From an uncultured Burkholderiales bacterium (lineage in GTDB: Bacteria > Pseudomonadota > Gammaproteobacteria > Burkholderiales > Burkholderiaceae_C), in contig CAILYC010000014.1 of NCBI GenBank assembly GCA_903838355.1, positions 1 through 64,000 on the forward strand: a stretch of 64,000 bases of DNA, in the 5' to 3' direction. Position 1 is the first letter of the stretch. Each line of letters starts with the position of its first letter. The notes beneath the pieces were generated by a model. That model did not search any database. It worked only from the letters and a program-made list of their open reading frames with translations, and was not told where the DNA came from. The translations under genes and the position numbers were made by a program. Below are positions 35,150 to 47,368 of the stretch, one piece after another.

Positions 35150-37090
35150 TCACGCATCCAGGCCTGAGCGGGCTGCCGTGGGAGCGGTCACCACGGCAGG
35201 CGTGCCGCCACTGGGTCCGTCGCCGGAGGGAGGGATGCGGGGCGTCCAGTCCTTCGGGGGCTGGGGCGTGCGTCCAGCCATGATGTCATTGATCTGGTCG
35301 CTGTCAATGGTCTCCCACTCCAAGAGTGCTTTGGCCATGGCGTGCATCTGCGCGGCATGGTCCTCGATCAAGCTTCTGGCCATGTAGTACTGGGTGTCGA
35401 TGATTTTTCTCACCTCGTCGTCGACTTTTTGCATGGTCGACTCGGACATGTTGGTGGTCTTGGTCACAGAACGACCCAAAAATACCTCACCCTCATTTTC
35501 CGCATACACCATGGGGCCCAGGGCCTGGGTCATGCCGTAGCGCATGACCATGTCACGGGCAATTTGCGTGGCACGCTCAAAATCGTTGCTCGCTCCCGTG
35601 GTCATCTGGTTCATGAACACCTCTTCGGCAATACGTCCACCAAACAGCATGCTGATTTGGTTGAGCATGTACTCGCGGTCGTAGCTGTAGCGGTCCTTCT
35701 CGGGCAAGCTCATGGTGACGCCCAAGGCTCGACCACGAGGAATAATGGTCACTTTGTGCACTGGGTCGCACTTGGGCAGGAGTTTACCGATCAAGGCGTG
35801 GCCCGACTCATGGTAAGCGGTGTTGCGACGCTCCTCCTCGGGCATGACCATGCTTTTGCGCTCTGGGCCCATCAGAATTTTATCTTTGGCTTTCTCAAAA
35901 TCCACCATCTCGACCACCCGCGCGTTTCTGCGCGCTGCCATCAAGGCCGCCTCGTTGCACAAATTGGCCAGGTCGGCCCCGCTCATGCCTGGTGTACCCC
36001 GGGCAATGACGCCCGCTGCCACGTCTTGGCCGATCGGCACTTTTCTCATGTGAACATTCAAAATTTGTTCTCTGCCGCGAATATCGGGCAAGGTCACATA
36101 GACTTGGCGGTCAAAACGGCCTGGGCGCAGGAGTGCGGCATCCAAAATATCAGGGCGGTTGGTGGCGGCCACCACAATCACCCCCAAATTGGTCTCAAAA
36201 CCGTCCATCTCCACGAGCATTTGGTTCAAGGTCTGCTCGCGCTCGTCGTTGCCACCCCCAAGGCCCGCTCCACGCTGGCGACCGACCGCATCAATCTCGT
36301 CGATAAAGATGATGCAAGGCGCATTCTTTTTGGCATTCTCAAACATGTCGCGAACACGGGCCGCGCCCACCCCCACGAACATCTCCACAAAGTCGGATCC
36401 CGAAATGCTGAAAAAAGGCACCTTGGCTTCACCGGCAATGCCTTTGGCCAGCAGGGTTTTACCCGTTCCGGGCGGGCCCACCAACAGCAATCCTCGGGGA
36501 ATTCGACCCCCGAGCTTTTGGAAACGTTGGGGATCTTTTAAAAAGTCCACAACTTCCTTGACCTCTTCTTTGGCCTCGTCGCAGCCGGCGACGTCGGCAA
36601 AGGTGACCGTGTTGTTGTTCTCATCGAGCATGCGCGCTTTGCTCTTGCCAAAACTAAAGGCGCCGCCCTTGCCCCCGCCTTGCATTTGGCGCATGAAGTA
36701 GACCCACACCCCAATGAGCAGGAGCATCGGACCCCAACTGACCAAGAGGGTCACCAACAGCGACCCTTCTTCACGCGGTTTGACGTCAAACTTAACACCA
36801 TTGGCAATCAAGTCGCCCACCAAGCCTCGGTCGAGATACGTGGCATTGGTGCGCACTTTGCGCTCGTCATAAGTAATCGCCACAATTTCTGTGCCCGATT
36901 GGCCTTCTTGAATGGTGGCGGTTTTGATGCGCTTGGCCCTCACCTCCTCCAAGAAGTCAGAGTAGCCCATGTAGCTGGCACTGCCTGTGGAGTTTTTGTC
37001 AAATTGCTTGAATACGGTGAACAGCACCAAGGCAATAACGAGCCAAACGGCTACTTTTGAGAACCATTGATTGTTCAATGCCAGCTCCAA
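35150..37090 (-). CDS. ftsH: ATP-dependent membrane zinc metalloprotease FtsH
   Basis: Inner-membrane AAA+ protease (646 aa) that degrades sigma-32, LpxC and misassembled membrane proteins. Two N-terminal membrane helices flank a periplasmic domain. The AAA module has Walker A GPPGTGKT, Walker [12 protein letters not shown] and the second region of homology. The zinc site is HESGH near residue 425. The C-terminus is Pro/Gly-rich. folP lies 74 bp downstream, rlmE 133 bp upstream. Confidence 0.98.
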   Translation of the reverse strand: MELALNNQWFSKVAVWLVIALVLFTVFKQFDKNSTGSASYMGYSDFLEEVRAKRIKTATIQEGQSGTEIVAITYDERKVRTNATYLDRGLVGDLIANGVKFDVKPREEGSLLVTLLVSWGPMLLLIGVWVYFMRQMQGGGKGGAFSFGKSKARMLDENNNTVTFADVAGCDEAKEEVKEVVDFLKDPQRFQKLGGRIPRGLLLVGPPGTGKTLLAKGIAGEAKVPFFSISGSDFVEMFVGVGAARVRDMFENAKKNAPCIIFIDEIDAVGRQRGAGLGGGNDEREQTLNQMLVEMDGFETNLGVIVVAATNRPDILDAALLRPGRFDRQVYVTLPDIRGREQILNVHMRKVPIGQDVAAGVIARGTPGMSGADLANLCNEAALMAARRNARVVEMVDFEKAKDKILMGPERKSMVMPEEERRNTAYHESGHALIGKLLPKCDPVHKVTIIPRGRALGVTMSLPEKDRYSYDREYMLNQISMLFGGRIAEEVFMNQMTTGASNDFERATQIARDMVMRYGMTQALGPMVYAENEGEVFLGRSVTKTTNMSESTMQKVDDEVRKIIDTQYYMARSLIEDHAAQMHAMAKALLEWETIDSDQINDIMAGRTPQPPKDWTPRIPPSGDGPSGGTPAVVTAPTAARSGLDA

Positions 37091-37223
37091 TCGATTAAGA
37101 AAACAGTGATCACTTCAGTGATATGACACCCATTTTATGCTTTTCAAGACGCAGGGGCTTATTTTCCCTCAATTGAGGCCAAAACGCGAACAGGTATTGT
37201 CGATTTACCAAGATGCACACCCC

Positions 37224-37940
37224 TCAAGGCCCAATTTTTGTGGGTAAAGCGTTGTTTTCGGTTGAATGCAAACCCAAAACCTTGCTCTCTTTGAGGCCCA
37301 AACCGATCAAAAAGGTCTCAGAAGACTTGTCCCGGCTTGCTTTGGGCTTGAGGGGTTTGACGCGCACAAAATGGTCTTTAAAGAGCTTGACAAGCTGGCT
37401 GTAGCCGCTGCCGTGAAACACTTTGACCACCAAGGCCCCTTCGGGCTTCATGTGGGTTTGGCTGAATTCAAGGGCCAACTCAATCAAATGGGCAATGCGC
37501 GCGGCATCGGACGACTCAATCCCCGATAAATTGGGCGCCATGTCCGAGACCACCACATCGGCCAGTCGCCCAGCCATGACCGCGCCCAAAGCAACGGCGA
37601 CTTCAGGCTCGCGAAAGTCGCCTTGGATGAACTCCACCCCCTCTATGGGCTCCATGGGCAAAATGTCCAAGGCCAAGATGACGCCATTGAGCTCGCCCAC
37701 GGCGGCCCCCCCGGGTGAGAGTTTACGACGCACGTATTGACTCCAAGCCCCTGGCGCAGAGCCCAGGTCCACCACCAAGTCGCCGGGCTTGATGAGCCTG
37801 AGCTGCTCGTCAATTTCTTTGAGCTTGTAAGCAGCCCTGGCGCGGTAGCCCTCCTTTTTGGCCAATTTGACGTAGGTGTCGTTGGCGTGGTCATTGAGCC
37901 ATGCTTTGTTGACTTTTTTACTTTTTGTCTTGATCTTCAA
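37224..37940 (-). CDS. rlmE: 23S rRNA (uridine-2'-O) methyltransferase RlmE
   Basis: FtsJ/RrmJ-type methyltransferase (about 238 aa) that modifies U2552 of 23S rRNA. Residues [32 protein letters not shown] are the family N-terminus; the SAM site reads [14 protein letters not shown], and the KDKE-type catalytic residues lie in VVSDMAPN and VVKVFHG. The frame is open through the divergent yhbY gene. The only sensible start is the TTG at 37940, giving MKIKTKSKK. It is upstream of ftsH as in other proteobacteria. Confidence 0.93.
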   Translation of the reverse strand: MKIKTKSKKVNKAWLNDHANDTYVKLAKKEGYRARAAYKLKEIDEQLRLIKPGDLVVDLGSAPGAWSQYVRRKLSPGGAAVGELNGVILALDILPMEPIEGVEFIQGDFREPEVAVALGAVMAGRLADVVVSDMAPNLSGIESSDAARIAHLIELALEFSQTHMKPEGALVVKVFHGSGYSQLVKLFKDHFVRVKPLKPKASRDKSSETFLIGLGLKESKVLGLHSTENNALPTKIGP

Positions 37941-37976
37941 TGCATACTCTCGTGTTAAAGAGGGATAATACCCTGT

Positions 37977-38459
37977 ATGTCTGCAGTCATCCTCACCCCC
38001 GCCGTTCGCAAAGAACACCGCGCCCAAGCCCACCACCTCAACCCCGTCGTCATGATTGGGGCCGAGGGCTTGAGCGAGTCCGTCATCCAAGAAGTCGACC
38101 ATGCCTTGAATGCGCACGGCTTGATCAAGGTGAGGGTTCACGGAGACGACCGCTTGGCCCGAGAAGCCATGCTGCAAAGCCTGGCCGATCAATTGAACGC
38201 CGCCCCCATTCAGCACATTGGCAAGCTTTTTGTGCTGTGGCGCGAAAAAACCGAAAAAGAAGTGACTCGCGAGATTGACCCTGAACGAAAAGCCGGGCCG
38301 CGCGACTTCAAAGTCCTCAAATACGCCAAGCGAGGTGGTCAACGCCCTGAAGTGCGCACGCTCACCGTTCTTGGCAACCAGCGCTTGAGCGCGGGCGGTC
38401 AAGTCAAACGCGCCAAGCCCAAACAAAAGTCGGTTAAAAAATCCTCACAAAAGTCCTGA
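37977..38459 (+). CDS. yhbY: YhbY family ribosome-associated RNA-binding protein
   Basis: CRS1-YhbY (CRM) domain protein of 160 aa. The family core is [27 protein letters not shown], with the GxxG-like loop and [13 protein letters not shown] at the end of the domain. A 60-residue Lys/Arg-rich tail follows and is longer than in E. coli. It binds pre-50S particles. It diverges from rlmE across 36 bp, the conserved arrangement. Confidence 0.92.
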   Translation: MSAVILTPAVRKEHRAQAHHLNPVVMIGAEGLSESVIQEVDHALNAHGLIKVRVHGDDRLAREAMLQSLADQLNAAPIQHIGKLFVLWREKTEKEVTREIDPERKAGPRDFKVLKYAKRGGQRPEVRTLTVLGNQRLSAGGQVKRAKPKQKSVKKSSQKS

Positions 38460-38536
38460 GTAAAACTTGGAGATTGGAGCTTGGAGTTTAGAGTTTGGGG
38501 CTTGACCACTCAGACCCAGCCCCGTCACTTCAGCGC

Positions 38537-39067
38537 TCAACTCCAAAACCGGCGAGACTTCAGCATCACGGCAGTCGCCAAAACCCACATCAAGGCGTAG
38601 GTTGCGCTGCCCACGCTGTGCCAAATGGCACGCTCGGCGCCTGAGGTGATGTGAGGAATGACCACGGCAAGCATCCAAGCGGCCAACACCTCACTCAAAA
38701 ATAAGCCCCAAAGGGTTTGATGCCACTGCCGCGAGACATATCCCTCGTTCTCACGCTCGTCATCTTCGTCTTCGGCCCCCTTGTCTGTCCCTCGATGGGC
38801 CCAGTCGCGCACCTCGGGCCCACCAGGACTGAGCGGATTCAAGGCCTGGGATGCGAGTCCCAGCAGCACCGGGGCCAGCAAGCTCAGCCAACTCACCCCC
38901 TCAAATAAACGCCCTGCCACGAGCCCAGCCAAGGCTTTGGGGCTCACCCACACAAACAAAAGCGGCACCACCACAAAACCAATCGTGGTGAGACTGCCCC
39001 ACCACAAAGCGCCCACCAAGAAGCCTAGGGACGACCACCCATTTTTGGACTTCTGGGTCTTCATCAT
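38537..39067 (-). CDS. DUF4149 domain membrane protein
   Basis: 176-aa integral membrane protein with about four hydrophobic segments (residues 14-37, 52-72, 118-138, 148-165) and an acidic loop DKGAEDEDDERENEG between the second and third. The pattern GALWWGSLTTIGFVVVPLLF fits the DUF4149/TMEM205-like family, which often lies next to greA or yhbY in betaproteobacteria. Function unknown. Confidence 0.75.
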   Translation of the reverse strand: MMKTQKSKNGWSSLGFLVGALWWGSLTTIGFVVVPLLFVWVSPKALAGLVAGRLFEGVSWLSLLAPVLLGLASQALNPLSPGGPEVRDWAHRGTDKGAEDEDDERENEGYVSRQWHQTLWGLFLSEVLAAWMLAVVIPHITSGAERAIWHSVGSATYALMWVLATAVMLKSRRFWS

Positions 39068-39134
39068 GTTTTGCGCTGATGCATGGGCAAGTGCTCACCC
39101 TCACGCGCCAAAACGCTGGGGCTTAGCAAGCTTT

Positions 39135-39611
39135 TCATCGATAGGAGACTGACACGATCTCGTAGCGTTTTTCCCCGCCTGGGGCTTGAACCACGGCCAT
39201 GTCACCATCTTCCTTGCCAATCAAGGCCCGGGCAATGGGTGAGCTCACATTGATGAGACCGAGTTTGAGGTCAGCCTCGTCTTCGCCCACAATTTGATAG
39301 GTCACTTCTTCGGCGCTGGCTTGGTCTTGCAACACGACAGTCGAGCCAAACACCACTTTGCCGTCGGCATCCAGACTGCTGGGGTCAATGACTTGGGACA
39401 TGGAGAGCTTGCTTTCAATTTCTTGAATCCTCCCTTCGATAAAGCCCTGGCGGTCTTTGGCCGCGTCGTACTCGGCGTTCTCGCTCAAGTCACCCTGGGC
39501 GCGCGCCTCGGCAATGGCATTGATGACCGCGGGTCTGTCGATCGTCTTTAATCGGTGCAGCTCTTCTTTGAGCTTTTCAGATCCTCGTTTCGTAATCGGT
39601 ATCGTGGCCAT
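39135..39611 (-). CDS. greA: Transcription elongation factor GreA
   Basis: Rescues backtracked RNA polymerase by stimulating transcript cleavage (158 aa, the exact family length). The N-terminal coiled coil carries the acidic tip SENAEYDAAKDRQGFIEGRI and the C-terminal FKBP-like domain ends in SPIARALIGKEDGD. It is downstream of carB on the same strand (236 bp), as in many proteobacteria. Confidence 0.97.
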   Translation of the reverse strand: MATIPITKRGSEKLKEELHRLKTIDRPAVINAIAEARAQGDLSENAEYDAAKDRQGFIEGRIQEIESKLSMSQVIDPSSLDADGKVVFGSTVVLQDQASAEEVTYQIVGEDEADLKLGLINVSSPIARALIGKEDGDMAVVQAPGGEKRYEIVSVSYR

Positions 39612-39717
39612 GCTAAAAATCCTCGTTGTAAAACATCCTTGATCCCTTTGCGGGACACCCGGTCATGATAATGGACAAAGCGCTCGCCCCACCCCGAGGC
39701 AACAAGCGCTCAACTTC

Positions 39718-39752
39718 TGGGCCTGGGCTTGGGCTTGGGCTTGGGACTTGTA
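39718..39752. repeat. Short GGGCTT tandem repeat between greA and carB
   Basis: Four to five imperfect copies of TGGGCT/GGGCTT lie in the 236-bp gap between greA and carB. There is no gene in the gap and no clear terminator. It is a simple-sequence tract that could vary in length. Confidence 0.6.
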
Positions 39753-39847
39753 CTGGGCTGTGATGCGGGACCCACACACGTGCCCAGACACGCTTTTAAA
39801 TTCCACGCTGTTCATGCGCCCAATGCCATGCGCTCAAACCTCAAACC

Positions 39848-42800
39848 TCAAACCTTTTGGGGGAGCTGCGCGTGCAGCTCCTGCAAGGAATACACCTGCA
39901 AATCGTCCATGTGGCGCATGCCTTGCACGGCCGCTTGCGCACCGGCTATGGTGGTGAAGGTGGTCACCCGCGCGAGCAAGGCCGAGGTGCGAATCTGGCG
40001 CGAATCGGCAATGGCGTTTCGCCGTTCTTCAACCGTGTTGATCACAAGCGCCACCTCTTGGTTTTTGATCATATCCACCACGTGCGGACGACCTTCCGTC
40101 ACTTTGTTGACCACCTGGACTGCAATGCCTGCGCTCGCAATGGCCGCAGCGGTCCCCTTGGTGGCCACCAACTCAAAGCCGAGTTCCACGAGCTCTTTGG
40201 CGATCGACACCGCGCGGGGCTTGTCCCCATTTTTAACGGTGAGAAAGACCTTTTTCACGGGATCCTTGGCACTGGGCAATTTCGTGCCCGCGGCAATTTG
40301 GCTCTTCACAAACGCCTCGCCAAAGGTGTGGCCCACCCCCATCACTTCTCCAGTCGACTTCATCTCTGGCCCCAAGATGGTGTCCACACCAGGAAACTTC
40401 ACAAAAGGAAACACCGCCTCTTTGACACTGAAGTAAGGCGGGGTCACCTCGCTCACGATGCCTTGAGACGCGAGGGTTTGGCCAACCATGCAGCGAGCCG
40501 CCACCTTGGCGAGTTGAATGCCGGTGGCCTTGGAGACAAAGGGAACGGTTCTAGACGCGCGCGGGTTGACCTCAAGCACAAAAATCACATCCTGACCGCC
40601 CTGGTGCTGAATGGCAAACTGCACATTCATGAGACCCACCACATGAAGGGCTTGGGCCATGGCGGCGGTCTGGCGCTTGATCTCGGCCACCGTTGCGCCC
40701 GACAAGGAGTATGGGGGCAAAGAACAAGCCGAGTCCCCACTGTGGACCCCCGCTTGCTCAATGTGCTCCATCACGCCGCCAATGAAGGTGACCGAGCCGT
40801 CGCACAAACAATCCACATCGCACTCAATGGCATCGTTCAAAAAGCGGTCCAGGAGCACGGGTGAATCGTGGGACACTTTGACGGCTTCGCGCATGTAGCG
40901 CTCGAGATCGCGTTCCTCGTGCACGATCTCCATGGCGCGCCCACCGAGCACATAGCTTGGGCGCACGACCAAGGGGTAGCCGAGGTCTCGCGCCTTGGCC
41001 AGTGCCTCCTCTTCGGTGCGGGCGGTGGCGTTGGGCGGCTGCCTGAGCCCCAAGTCTTGCAAGACCTTTTGAAAACGCTCGCGGTCTTCGGCCGCATCGA
41101 TCATATCGGGACTCGTGCCAATGATGGGCACGCCAGCGGCTTCAAGCCCCAAGGCGAGCTTCAAGGGGGTCTGTCCTCCGTACTGCACGATCACACCGAG
41201 GGGTTTTTCGCGCTCGACAATTTCCAGCACATCTTCCAAGGTGAGGGGCTCAAAATACAAACGGTCACTCGTATCATAATCGGTGGAGACCGTCTCGGGG
41301 TTGCAGTTGACCATGATGGTCTCGTAGCCGTCTTCTCTGAGCGCCATGGCCGCGTGCACGCAGCAGTAATCGAACTCAATGCCTTGCCCGATGCGGTTCG
41401 GGCCCCCACCCAAGACCATGATCTTTTTGGCGTTGCTCGGATTGGCCTCGCACTCCTCCTCATAGGTGGAGTAGAGATAGGCGGTGTCGGTTTGAAACTC
41501 GGCAGCGCAGGTGTCCACGCGCTTATAGACCGGGCGCACACCGTGCGAATGCCGGTAGGCCCTGAACTCTTGCTCGCTGCACCGGAGCAACTTGGCCATG
41601 CGACGGTCTGAAAAGCCTTTTTGCTTGAGTTGACGCATCTCGATTGCGCTGATGCGGGTGAGCGTGGTGCGTTCGAGCTCGAGCTCAATTTTCACAATCT
41701 CTTCAATTTGATCCAGGAACCAAGGATCAATGCGGGTGAGCGCATGGACCTCGTTCACACTCATGCCAAGCGCAAACGCGTCCCCCACATACCAAATGCG
41801 ATCAGGACCCGGAGCGCCGAGTTCGCGCTCGAGCACCTCGCGGTCTTGGGTCTTCTCGTTCATGCCGTCGACCCCCACCTCGAGTCCACGCAAAGCCTTT
41901 TGAAACGACTCTTGGAAGGTGCGCCCCATGGCCATCACCTCACCCACCGATTTCATTTGGGTGGTGAGGCGTGAGTCGGCTTGGGGAAATTTCTCAAATG
42001 CAAACCGCGGGATCTTGGTGACGACGTAGTCAATGCTTGGCTCAAAGGAGGCCGGTGTTTGACCCGACGTGATGTCGTTTTTGAGCTCATCGAGGGTGTA
42101 GCCGACGGCGAGCTTGGCCGCAACCTTGGCAATTGGGAAACCGGTGGCTTTGGAGGCCAAGGCCGAGGAGCGAGACACGCGGGGGTTCATCTCGATCACG
42201 ACCATGCGACCGTCATTGGGGTTGATGGAGAACTGCACATTGGAGCCCCCCGTGTCCACCCCAATTTCTCTAAGAACCGCCAAAGAGGCGTTTCTCATGA
42301 TTTGGTATTCTTTGTCGGTGAGGGTTTGCGCGGGAGCGACCGTGATGGAGTCGCCCGTGTGCACGCCCATGGGATCCAAGTTTTCAATCGAGCACACGAT
42401 GATGCAGTTGTCGGCCTTGTCGCGCACAACCTCCATCTCGTACTCCTTCCAGCCCAGGAGCGACTCCTCGATCAAGAGCTCATGGGTAGGGGAAGCCTCC
42501 AAGCCGCGCTTACAAATCGTCTCAAACTCCTCGGCGTTGTAAGCGATGCCCCCGCCGGTGCCGCCAAGCGTAAAGCTTGGCCGAATGACCACCGGAAAAC
42601 CCAGGCCCTTTTGCACATCCCAGGCCTCAGACAAAGCGTGGGCAATCCCGGATCTGGCCGAACCCAGACCAATTCGGGTCATGGCGTCCTTGAATTTGAG
42701 GCGGTCTTCGGCCATGTCGATGGCCTCAGGGGTGGCACCGATCAGCTCCACTTGGTAGCGCTCGAGCACCCCGTGGTGCCACAAATCGAGGGCGCAATTG

Positions 42801-43087
42801 AGGGCGGTTTGCCCGCCCATGGTGGGCAAAATGGCGTCGGGGCGCTCGCGCTCGATGATTCTCTCCACCGTCTGCCAGGTGATGGGCTCGATGTAGGTGA
42901 CATCGGCCGTGGCCGGATCGGTCATGATGGTGGCCGGATTGGAGTTGATCAAGATGACCCGGTAGCCCTCTTCTCTGAGGGCCTTACAGGCTTGCACGCC
43001 GGAGTAATCAAACTCGCACGCTTGTCCAATGATGATGGGGCCAGCCCCGATGATCAAAATACTCTTGAGGTCTAGGCGCTTAGGCAT
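39848..43087 (-). CDS. carB: Carbamoyl-phosphate synthase large subunit
   Basis: Makes carbamoyl phosphate for pyrimidines and arginine from bicarbonate, ammonia and two ATP (1079 aa). Two homologous ATP-grasp halves are visible, each with its [17 protein letters not shown] or [17 protein letters not shown] loop. Each also has an EVNPR/EMNPR metal-binding motif. The C-terminal MGS-like allosteric domain follows. The start overlaps the end of carA by 8 bp. Confidence 0.98.
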   Translation of the reverse strand: MPKRLDLKSILIIGAGPIIIGQACEFDYSGVQACKALREEGYRVILINSNPATIMTDPATADVTYIEPITWQTVERIIERERPDAILPTMGGQTALNCALDLWHHGVLERYQVELIGATPEAIDMAEDRLKFKDAMTRIGLGSARSGIAHALSEAWDVQKGLGFPVVIRPSFTLGGTGGGIAYNAEEFETICKRGLEASPTHELLIEESLLGWKEYEMEVVRDKADNCIIVCSIENLDPMGVHTGDSITVAPAQTLTDKEYQIMRNASLAVLREIGVDTGGSNVQFSINPNDGRMVVIEMNPRVSRSSALASKATGFPIAKVAAKLAVGYTLDELKNDITSGQTPASFEPSIDYVVTKIPRFAFEKFPQADSRLTTQMKSVGEVMAMGRTFQESFQKALRGLEVGVDGMNEKTQDREVLERELGAPGPDRIWYVGDAFALGMSVNEVHALTRIDPWFLDQIEEIVKIELELERTTLTRISAIEMRQLKQKGFSDRRMAKLLRCSEQEFRAYRHSHGVRPVYKRVDTCAAEFQTDTAYLYSTYEEECEANPSNAKKIMVLGGGPNRIGQGIEFDYCCVHAAMALREDGYETIMVNCNPETVSTDYDTSDRLYFEPLTLEDVLEIVEREKPLGVIVQYGGQTPLKLALGLEAAGVPIIGTSPDMIDAAEDRERFQKVLQDLGLRQPPNATARTEEEALAKARDLGYPLVVRPSYVLGGRAMEIVHEERDLERYMREAVKVSHDSPVLLDRFLNDAIECDVDCLCDGSVTFIGGVMEHIEQAGVHSGDSACSLPPYSLSGATVAEIKRQTAAMAQALHVVGLMNVQFAIQHQGGQDVIFVLEVNPRASRTVPFVSKATGIQLAKVAARCMVGQTLASQGIVSEVTPPYFSVKEAVFPFVKFPGVDTILGPEMKSTGEVMGVGHTFGEAFVKSQIAAGTKLPSAKDPVKKVFLTVKNGDKPRAVSIAKELVELGFELVATKGTAAAIASAGIAVQVVNKVTEGRPHVVDMIKNQEVALVINTVEERRNAIADSRQIRTSALLARVTTFTTIAGAQAAVQGMRHMDDLQVYSLQELHAQLPQKV

Positions 43088-44249
43088 GGGTGTGGGTCTC
43101 CATCAGGTGGATGAAGCGATCAAAAAGGTCGGCGAGGTCTTGTGGCCCGGGCGACGCCTCGGGGTGACCTTGGAAGGAAAAAGCGGGACAGTCGACCCTC
43201 TCAAGGCCTTGCACAGAGCCATCGAACAAGGACACATGGGTGGTGCGCAACACCGCTGGCAAGCTCTCGGCGTTCACGGCAAAGCCATGGTTTTGCGAGG
43301 TGATGCAAACCCGACCCGTGCCCAAGTCTTTGACCGGGTGGTTGGCGCCGTGGTGGCCAAACTTCATCTTGAAGGTCTTGGCCCCACTGGCCAGGGCCAT
43401 GATTTGGTGGCCCAAACAAATGCCAAAAAGCGGCACTTTTCGGATCATCAACTCACGCGCGGCGGCAATGGCGTAGTCACACGGCTCGGGGTCGCCAGGG
43501 CCATTGGAGAGAAAAACGCCATCGGGCGACAAGGCCAACACCTCGGCCACTGAGGTTTTGGCGCCCACCACCGTGATCCGAGCACCCCGTGCGTGCAGCA
43601 TGCGAAGGATGTTGTGCTTGACCCCAAAATCATAGGCCACCACGTGCAAAGGCGGGCCCGAGCGTTCGCGCCGAGCAAGGGTATTTTTACCGTTTCCAGC
43701 ACCCGCGGCCAAGGCCCATTCGCCCACGGACCAGTCGTAGGCCTGCTGCGTGGTGACGGTTTGCGCCAAATCAAGACCGCTCATGCTGGGTGCGGTCTGG
43801 GCGAGTTGACGCACCTCTTGCTCATGCTCAGGGGTAAGGGCAACGCCGGCCTCAAGCGCCAAAATCGCCCCGTTTTGAGCCCCATGGGTGCGCAAGATGC
43901 GGGTCAAGCGCCGAGTGTCTAGCCCCATGATGCCGAGTTTATTTTGTGCGATCAAATACGACTGCAAGGACTGGGTGCTCCTGAAGTTGCTGGGCGACAA
44001 GGGCAGCTCCTTGATGATCATCCCGGCGGCTTGGATGCCCGAGGACTCCTCATCTTGCGGGTTGATGCCGCAGTTGCCGATGTGAGGATAAGTGAAGGTG
44101 ACGAGTTGCTGGGCGTAGCTCGGATCGGTCAAAATTTCTTGGTAGCCGGTCATGGAGGTGTTGAACACCACCTCCCCAACCGTGAAGCCTGCTGCCCCCA
44201 TGGACAAGCCATGAAAGACGGTTCCGTCAGCAAGCGCCAAAAGGGCCAT
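43080..44249 (-). CDS. carA: Carbamoyl-phosphate synthase small subunit
   Basis: Glutaminase subunit that supplies ammonia to CarB (389 aa from the ATG at 44249, which has AGGGG upstream; an ATG 30 bp earlier is less likely). The N-terminal domain carries [20 protein letters not shown], the class I glutamine amidotransferase domain has the nucleophile cysteine in [11 protein letters not shown], and the catalytic His is in [11 protein letters not shown]. Confidence 0.97.
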   Translation of the reverse strand: MALLALADGTVFHGLSMGAAGFTVGEVVFNTSMTGYQEILTDPSYAQQLVTFTYPHIGNCGINPQDEESSGIQAAGMIIKELPLSPSNFRSTQSLQSYLIAQNKLGIMGLDTRRLTRILRTHGAQNGAILALEAGVALTPEHEQEVRQLAQTAPSMSGLDLAQTVTTQQAYDWSVGEWALAAGAGNGKNTLARRERSGPPLHVVAYDFGVKHNILRMLHARGARITVVGAKTSVAEVLALSPDGVFLSNGPGDPEPCDYAIAAARELMIRKVPLFGICLGHQIMALASGAKTFKMKFGHHGANHPVKDLGTGRVCITSQNHGFAVNAESLPAVLRTTHVSLFDGSVQGLERVDCPAFSFQGHPEASPGPQDLADLFDRFIHLMETHTHA

Positions 44250-44391
44250 TGGGTTTTTCCCCTGAAGAGACATCAGCACTGGGTTCTCCGTAAAAGTTCA
44301 GTGGCGACCCAGCGTCGGTACAAGGCTTGGGGGTCAAATATCAAGTGACCCATGCGTTGTGTGGTGATGCGCCTGAAGGAGGCCTCGGCGT

Positions 44392-44493
44392 GCCTCAGGG
44401 GCTGAGGCGCTGAGGCGAAAAGGGGGTCCTTGGGCGGTGCTTTCGCTGGGGACGCGCTAAGTCAAGATTGACTCGTAAAGCCACCCATTATAG
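44392..44493 (-). promoter_or_regulatory. carAB leader with -10 and hairpin
   Basis: On the minus strand a consensus -10, TATAAT (44493-44488), lies about 240 bp before carA with no good -35. In the predicted leader GCCTCA (44392-44397) and TGAGGC (44403-44408) form a 6-bp hairpin. A long leader could be used for pyrimidine or arginine control, but I see no leader peptide that settles it. Confidence 0.45.
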
Positions 44494-44536
44494 TCGACGC
44501 ACCGCTCACTTGGGCACTTCCCAAGACGCCCAGAAC

Positions 44537-45343
44537 TCAAGGCGAGGCATTTGTCAACAAACTGGCGCTGGTGTAGAGGCAAATCGAGGCGGCCACAGCC
44601 ACGTTCAAGGACTCTTGGCCGAAAGGCTGCCAGATGCGCACACTCAGGCTTGCGCGCTCTTGAAGCGATCGAGACAAACCTTGGCCCTCGTGACCCATGG
44701 CCCAGGCACAGGGGTTGGGCAAGGACCCTTGGGCGGCCAAAACATGCAAAAACTCGCCTTGGTGTGAGCTCGTGGCCAAGAGCGGGATCTTCAAAGCCTC
44801 GAGCGCTTCGGGCTCCAAGCCCTCAATGAGTTTGAGCCCAAAATGGGCCCCCATGCCCGAGCGCAACACCTTGGGAGACCAAAGCGCCACCGTGCCCTTG
44901 ATCGCCAAAACTTGGGTCGAACCAAAGGCGGCCGCACTCCTCAAGAGCGTGCCGACATTGCCCGCATCTTGCAAGCGGTCGAGCACCAAGGTGCTGGCGT
45001 GCCCATCCATACAAGGAGCATTTGGGAGTTCGCACTCAAAACCAAACCCGGCACTCGACTCGAGTGAGGACAGTCCTGCAAAGAGGGCTGGCGTGAGGAT
45101 CACCACCTTGTCGCAAGCAGTCCCCCATCGATGTCCCAAGTGTTCCCACGCCTGGGGCGTGAAAACACCCGTGTGGACCCGAATGCCTGAGCGTGTTGCC
45201 GCCTCACACAAATGCTCGCCTTCGATCCAAAAGCGTTGGGCTGCACGGTAGGCCGTGCTCTCGTGGGCCAAGCGTCGCCAAGCTTTGAGGCTGGTATTGT
45301 CCTTGGAGGTGATGAGCTCAGGCGTGGGTGAGGGAGAGCTCAT
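44537..45343 (-). CDS. TrmH/SpoU-family RNA 2'-O-methyltransferase
   Basis: 268 aa with an N-terminal substrate-binding domain and a C-terminal SPOUT knot. Motif 1 reads [18 protein letters not shown], motif 2 [10 protein letters not shown] and motif 3 [15 protein letters not shown]. It is most like RlmB-type rRNA methyltransferases, but tRNA targets cannot be excluded. The start overlaps the end of rnhB by 4 bp. Confidence 0.87.
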   Translation of the reverse strand: MSSPSPTPELITSKDNTSLKAWRRLAHESTAYRAAQRFWIEGEHLCEAATRSGIRVHTGVFTPQAWEHLGHRWGTACDKVVILTPALFAGLSSLESSAGFGFECELPNAPCMDGHASTLVLDRLQDAGNVGTLLRSAAAFGSTQVLAIKGTVALWSPKVLRSGMGAHFGLKLIEGLEPEALEALKIPLLATSSHQGEFLHVLAAQGSLPNPCAWAMGHEGQGLSRSLQERASLSVRIWQPFGQESLNVAVAASICLYTSASLLTNASP

Positions 45344-46107
45344 GCGGGAACCTCAGGTGGGGACTTTGGGCGCGGTGGATTCTCTGAGACTTGCTGGACT
45401 TTTGGGCCCTGCCCTTGGGCCAGTCTGCGCGCCACTGGGGCAAAGCTCACCCGATGCCATGGCGTCACGCCCAAGCGGGCCAGGGCTTCTTGGTGCTGGG
45501 CCGTGCCGTAGCCCTTGTGCGCGGCAAAGCCATACCCAGGGTACTCTAGCGCCAAGGCCTCGCACCACTCATCGCGGTGGACTTTGGCCAAAATTGACGC
45601 CGCCTGGATGCAGGGTACAAACGAGTCTCCCCCCACGAGTGCAAAGGCGGGCTGCGCTAGGGTGGGCAGTCGGTTGCCATCCACGAGCACTTGCTCGGGA
45701 CGCAGGATCAGCCCCTCAACGGCCCGCTTCATCGCCAAGAGCGTGGCTTGCAAGATGTTGAGGCGATCGATCTCTTGAACACTGGCCTCACCGATCGCAA
45801 AGCCCAAGGCCTGGGCTTTGATCTCAAGACTCAAGCGTTTGCGCACCTCGGGCTTGAGCTTTTTGGAGTCATTGAGACCGATCACCTCGCAGTGGGGATC
45901 CAAAATCACCGCCGCCGCCACAACAGGCCCCACCCAAGGGCCTCGACCCGCTTCGTCCACACCTGCGGTGAGCAAGATGCTGGGGTCCCAGGAAAAGAGA
46001 TCAGACGGCACGGGTCTTGCCGATATCTTGACGGAATGCTTGGCGGTATGCTTGGCGCAATGCTGGGTGGCTGGCATGGTGTTTGGCTTGAACTCAGGCT
46101 GCGTCAT
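45340..46107 (-). CDS. rnhB: Ribonuclease HII
   Basis: Removes ribonucleotides and RNA from RNA-DNA hybrids (about 255 aa). The catalytic [12 protein letters not shown] is near residue 50 and the second acidic residues are in GLNDSKKL and VLVDGNRLP. About 40 extra basic residues precede the domain. The ATG at 46107 overlaps lpxB by 14 bp. The longer frame from 46140 lies deeper in lpxB and is less likely. Confidence 0.94.
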   Translation of the reverse strand: MTQPEFKPNTMPATQHCAKHTAKHSVKISARPVPSDLFSWDPSILLTAGVDEAGRGPWVGPVVAAAVILDPHCEVIGLNDSKKLKPEVRKRLSLEIKAQALGFAIGEASVQEIDRLNILQATLLAMKRAVEGLILRPEQVLVDGNRLPTLAQPAFALVGGDSFVPCIQAASILAKVHRDEWCEALALEYPGYGFAAHKGYGTAQHQEALARLGVTPWHRVSFAPVARRLAQGQGPKVQQVSENPPRPKSPPEVPA

Positions 46108-47347
46108 TGGGGCAACTTGGCGTCTGAACGGCTGGATCATCCGGTGAGACTTGGACAGCAGAGTCTAGGCCCATGAGTTCGCCCAAGACCTGCGCACAAA
46201 GTGCTGGTGTGTCGCGCATCAAAGTCAAGTGAAGCTCACGCATTCGTGATTGGTACTGGCCAACGCGTTGGGGGTCCTCAAGCCAAGCCAAGGTCTCTTG
46301 GGCCAAGGCCTCTGGACTGGCCTTGGACTGCAGCCGCTCGGGCACGACAAAGTCTTGGCACAAAATATTGGGCAAGCCCACCCAAGGCTGCAGTTTTTGA
46401 CGCTTCATGATGAGCCAACTGAGCCAATTCATGTGATACGCAATCACCATGGGGCGCTTGAAAAGGGCCGCCTCGAGGGTGGCTGTGCCGCTCGCAATCA
46501 AGCTCACGTCACAAGCGGCCAAGGCCAAATGGGACTGCCCCACCTTCACTCGGCAACACGCGGTGAGGCCGAGTTGGTCCACCAGCCCTTGAAGTCTCTC
46601 TCGGTGCACCTCCAATGTGGGCAAGACAAATTGCACGCGAGGGTTGCGAGAACGCATGAGTTGAGCCGCTTTTAAAAACCGCTCACCCAGGTGATCAATT
46701 TCACTCTGGCGAGAGCCTGGCATCAATGCGACCAAGGGCGAATCAACGCTGGGGGTGATGGACTGGCCAGTGGGTCTGCCTTCAAGCCCCAGCGCTCTTT
46801 TAGCCAATGGTTGATCCACCTCCATGGGAATGGTCGCCGCCAAGGGGTGCCCCACGAAGCTTGCGGCAATGCCGTGAGCGTGAAGCAATGCGGGCTCAAA
46901 GGGAAAGAGACACAGCACATGGTCGACACTGTGTGCCATGGTTTGGAGTCGGTGCGCGCGCCAAGCCCACACCGAGGGGCAGACAAACTGCACCGTGGGC
47001 ACGCCCGCGGCTTTGAGGGTTTTGGCCAAGGACAAATTAAAGTCAGGCGCGTCAACCCCCAAAAAAAGTCTTGGGCGGCGAGATAGACAACGCTGGGTGA
47101 GCTCAGCGCGGATGCCCACAATGCGGCGGTAGTGACGAAGGACTTCCGCATAGCCCCTCACGGCCAGCTCCTTGGCGGGCCACCACGCCTCGAACCCCAG
47201 GGCCAACATGCGCTCACCACCGATGCCGTACAAGCGCAGGTGGGGCCAGCGCTCTTGGAGTTGAGGGATGACCAAGGCCGCGAGCAAGTCACCCGACGCC
47301 TCGCCGACCACCACGGCCATCTCCAGAGCTTCTTGGCTGTCCTTCAA
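46094..47347 (-). CDS. lpxB: Lipid-A-disaccharide synthase LpxB
   Basis: GT19 glycosyltransferase (417 aa) that joins UDP-2,3-diacylglucosamine and lipid X to the lipid A disaccharide. Recognisable blocks are [15 protein letters not shown] at the start, [13 protein letters not shown], and [19 protein letters not shown] near residue 295. It is followed by rnhB and preceded by lpxA (21 bp), the standard cluster order. Its presence shows a lipid A pathway. Confidence 0.97.
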   Translation of the reverse strand: MKDSQEALEMAVVVGEASGDLLAALVIPQLQERWPHLRLYGIGGERMLALGFEAWWPAKELAVRGYAEVLRHYRRIVGIRAELTQRCLSRRPRLFLGVDAPDFNLSLAKTLKAAGVPTVQFVCPSVWAWRAHRLQTMAHSVDHVLCLFPFEPALLHAHGIAASFVGHPLAATIPMEVDQPLAKRALGLEGRPTGQSITPSVDSPLVALMPGSRQSEIDHLGERFLKAAQLMRSRNPRVQFVLPTLEVHRERLQGLVDQLGLTACCRVKVGQSHLALAACDVSLIASGTATLEAALFKRPMVIAYHMNWLSWLIMKRQKLQPWVGLPNILCQDFVVPERLQSKASPEALAQETLAWLEDPQRVGQYQSRMRELHLTLMRDTPALCAQVLGELMGLDSAVQVSPDDPAVQTPSCPNDAA

Positions 47348-47368
47348 TCTGGCTGCCTTGGGTGCGCC

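Noticed and set aside
37105-37135. GTGTCAT-like unit upstream of ftsH as a Pho box
   Set aside because: The second unit matches poorly and no -10 follows at the right distance. ftsH is a housekeeping gene.
37224-38426. 400-aa reading for rlmE
   Set aside because: The frame merely stays open through divergent yhbY. RlmE similarity starts at about 37940.
41981-43075. 364-aa plus-strand open frame opposite carB
   Set aside because: Antisense to the highly conserved ATP-grasp domain of CarB. High-GC shadow frame.
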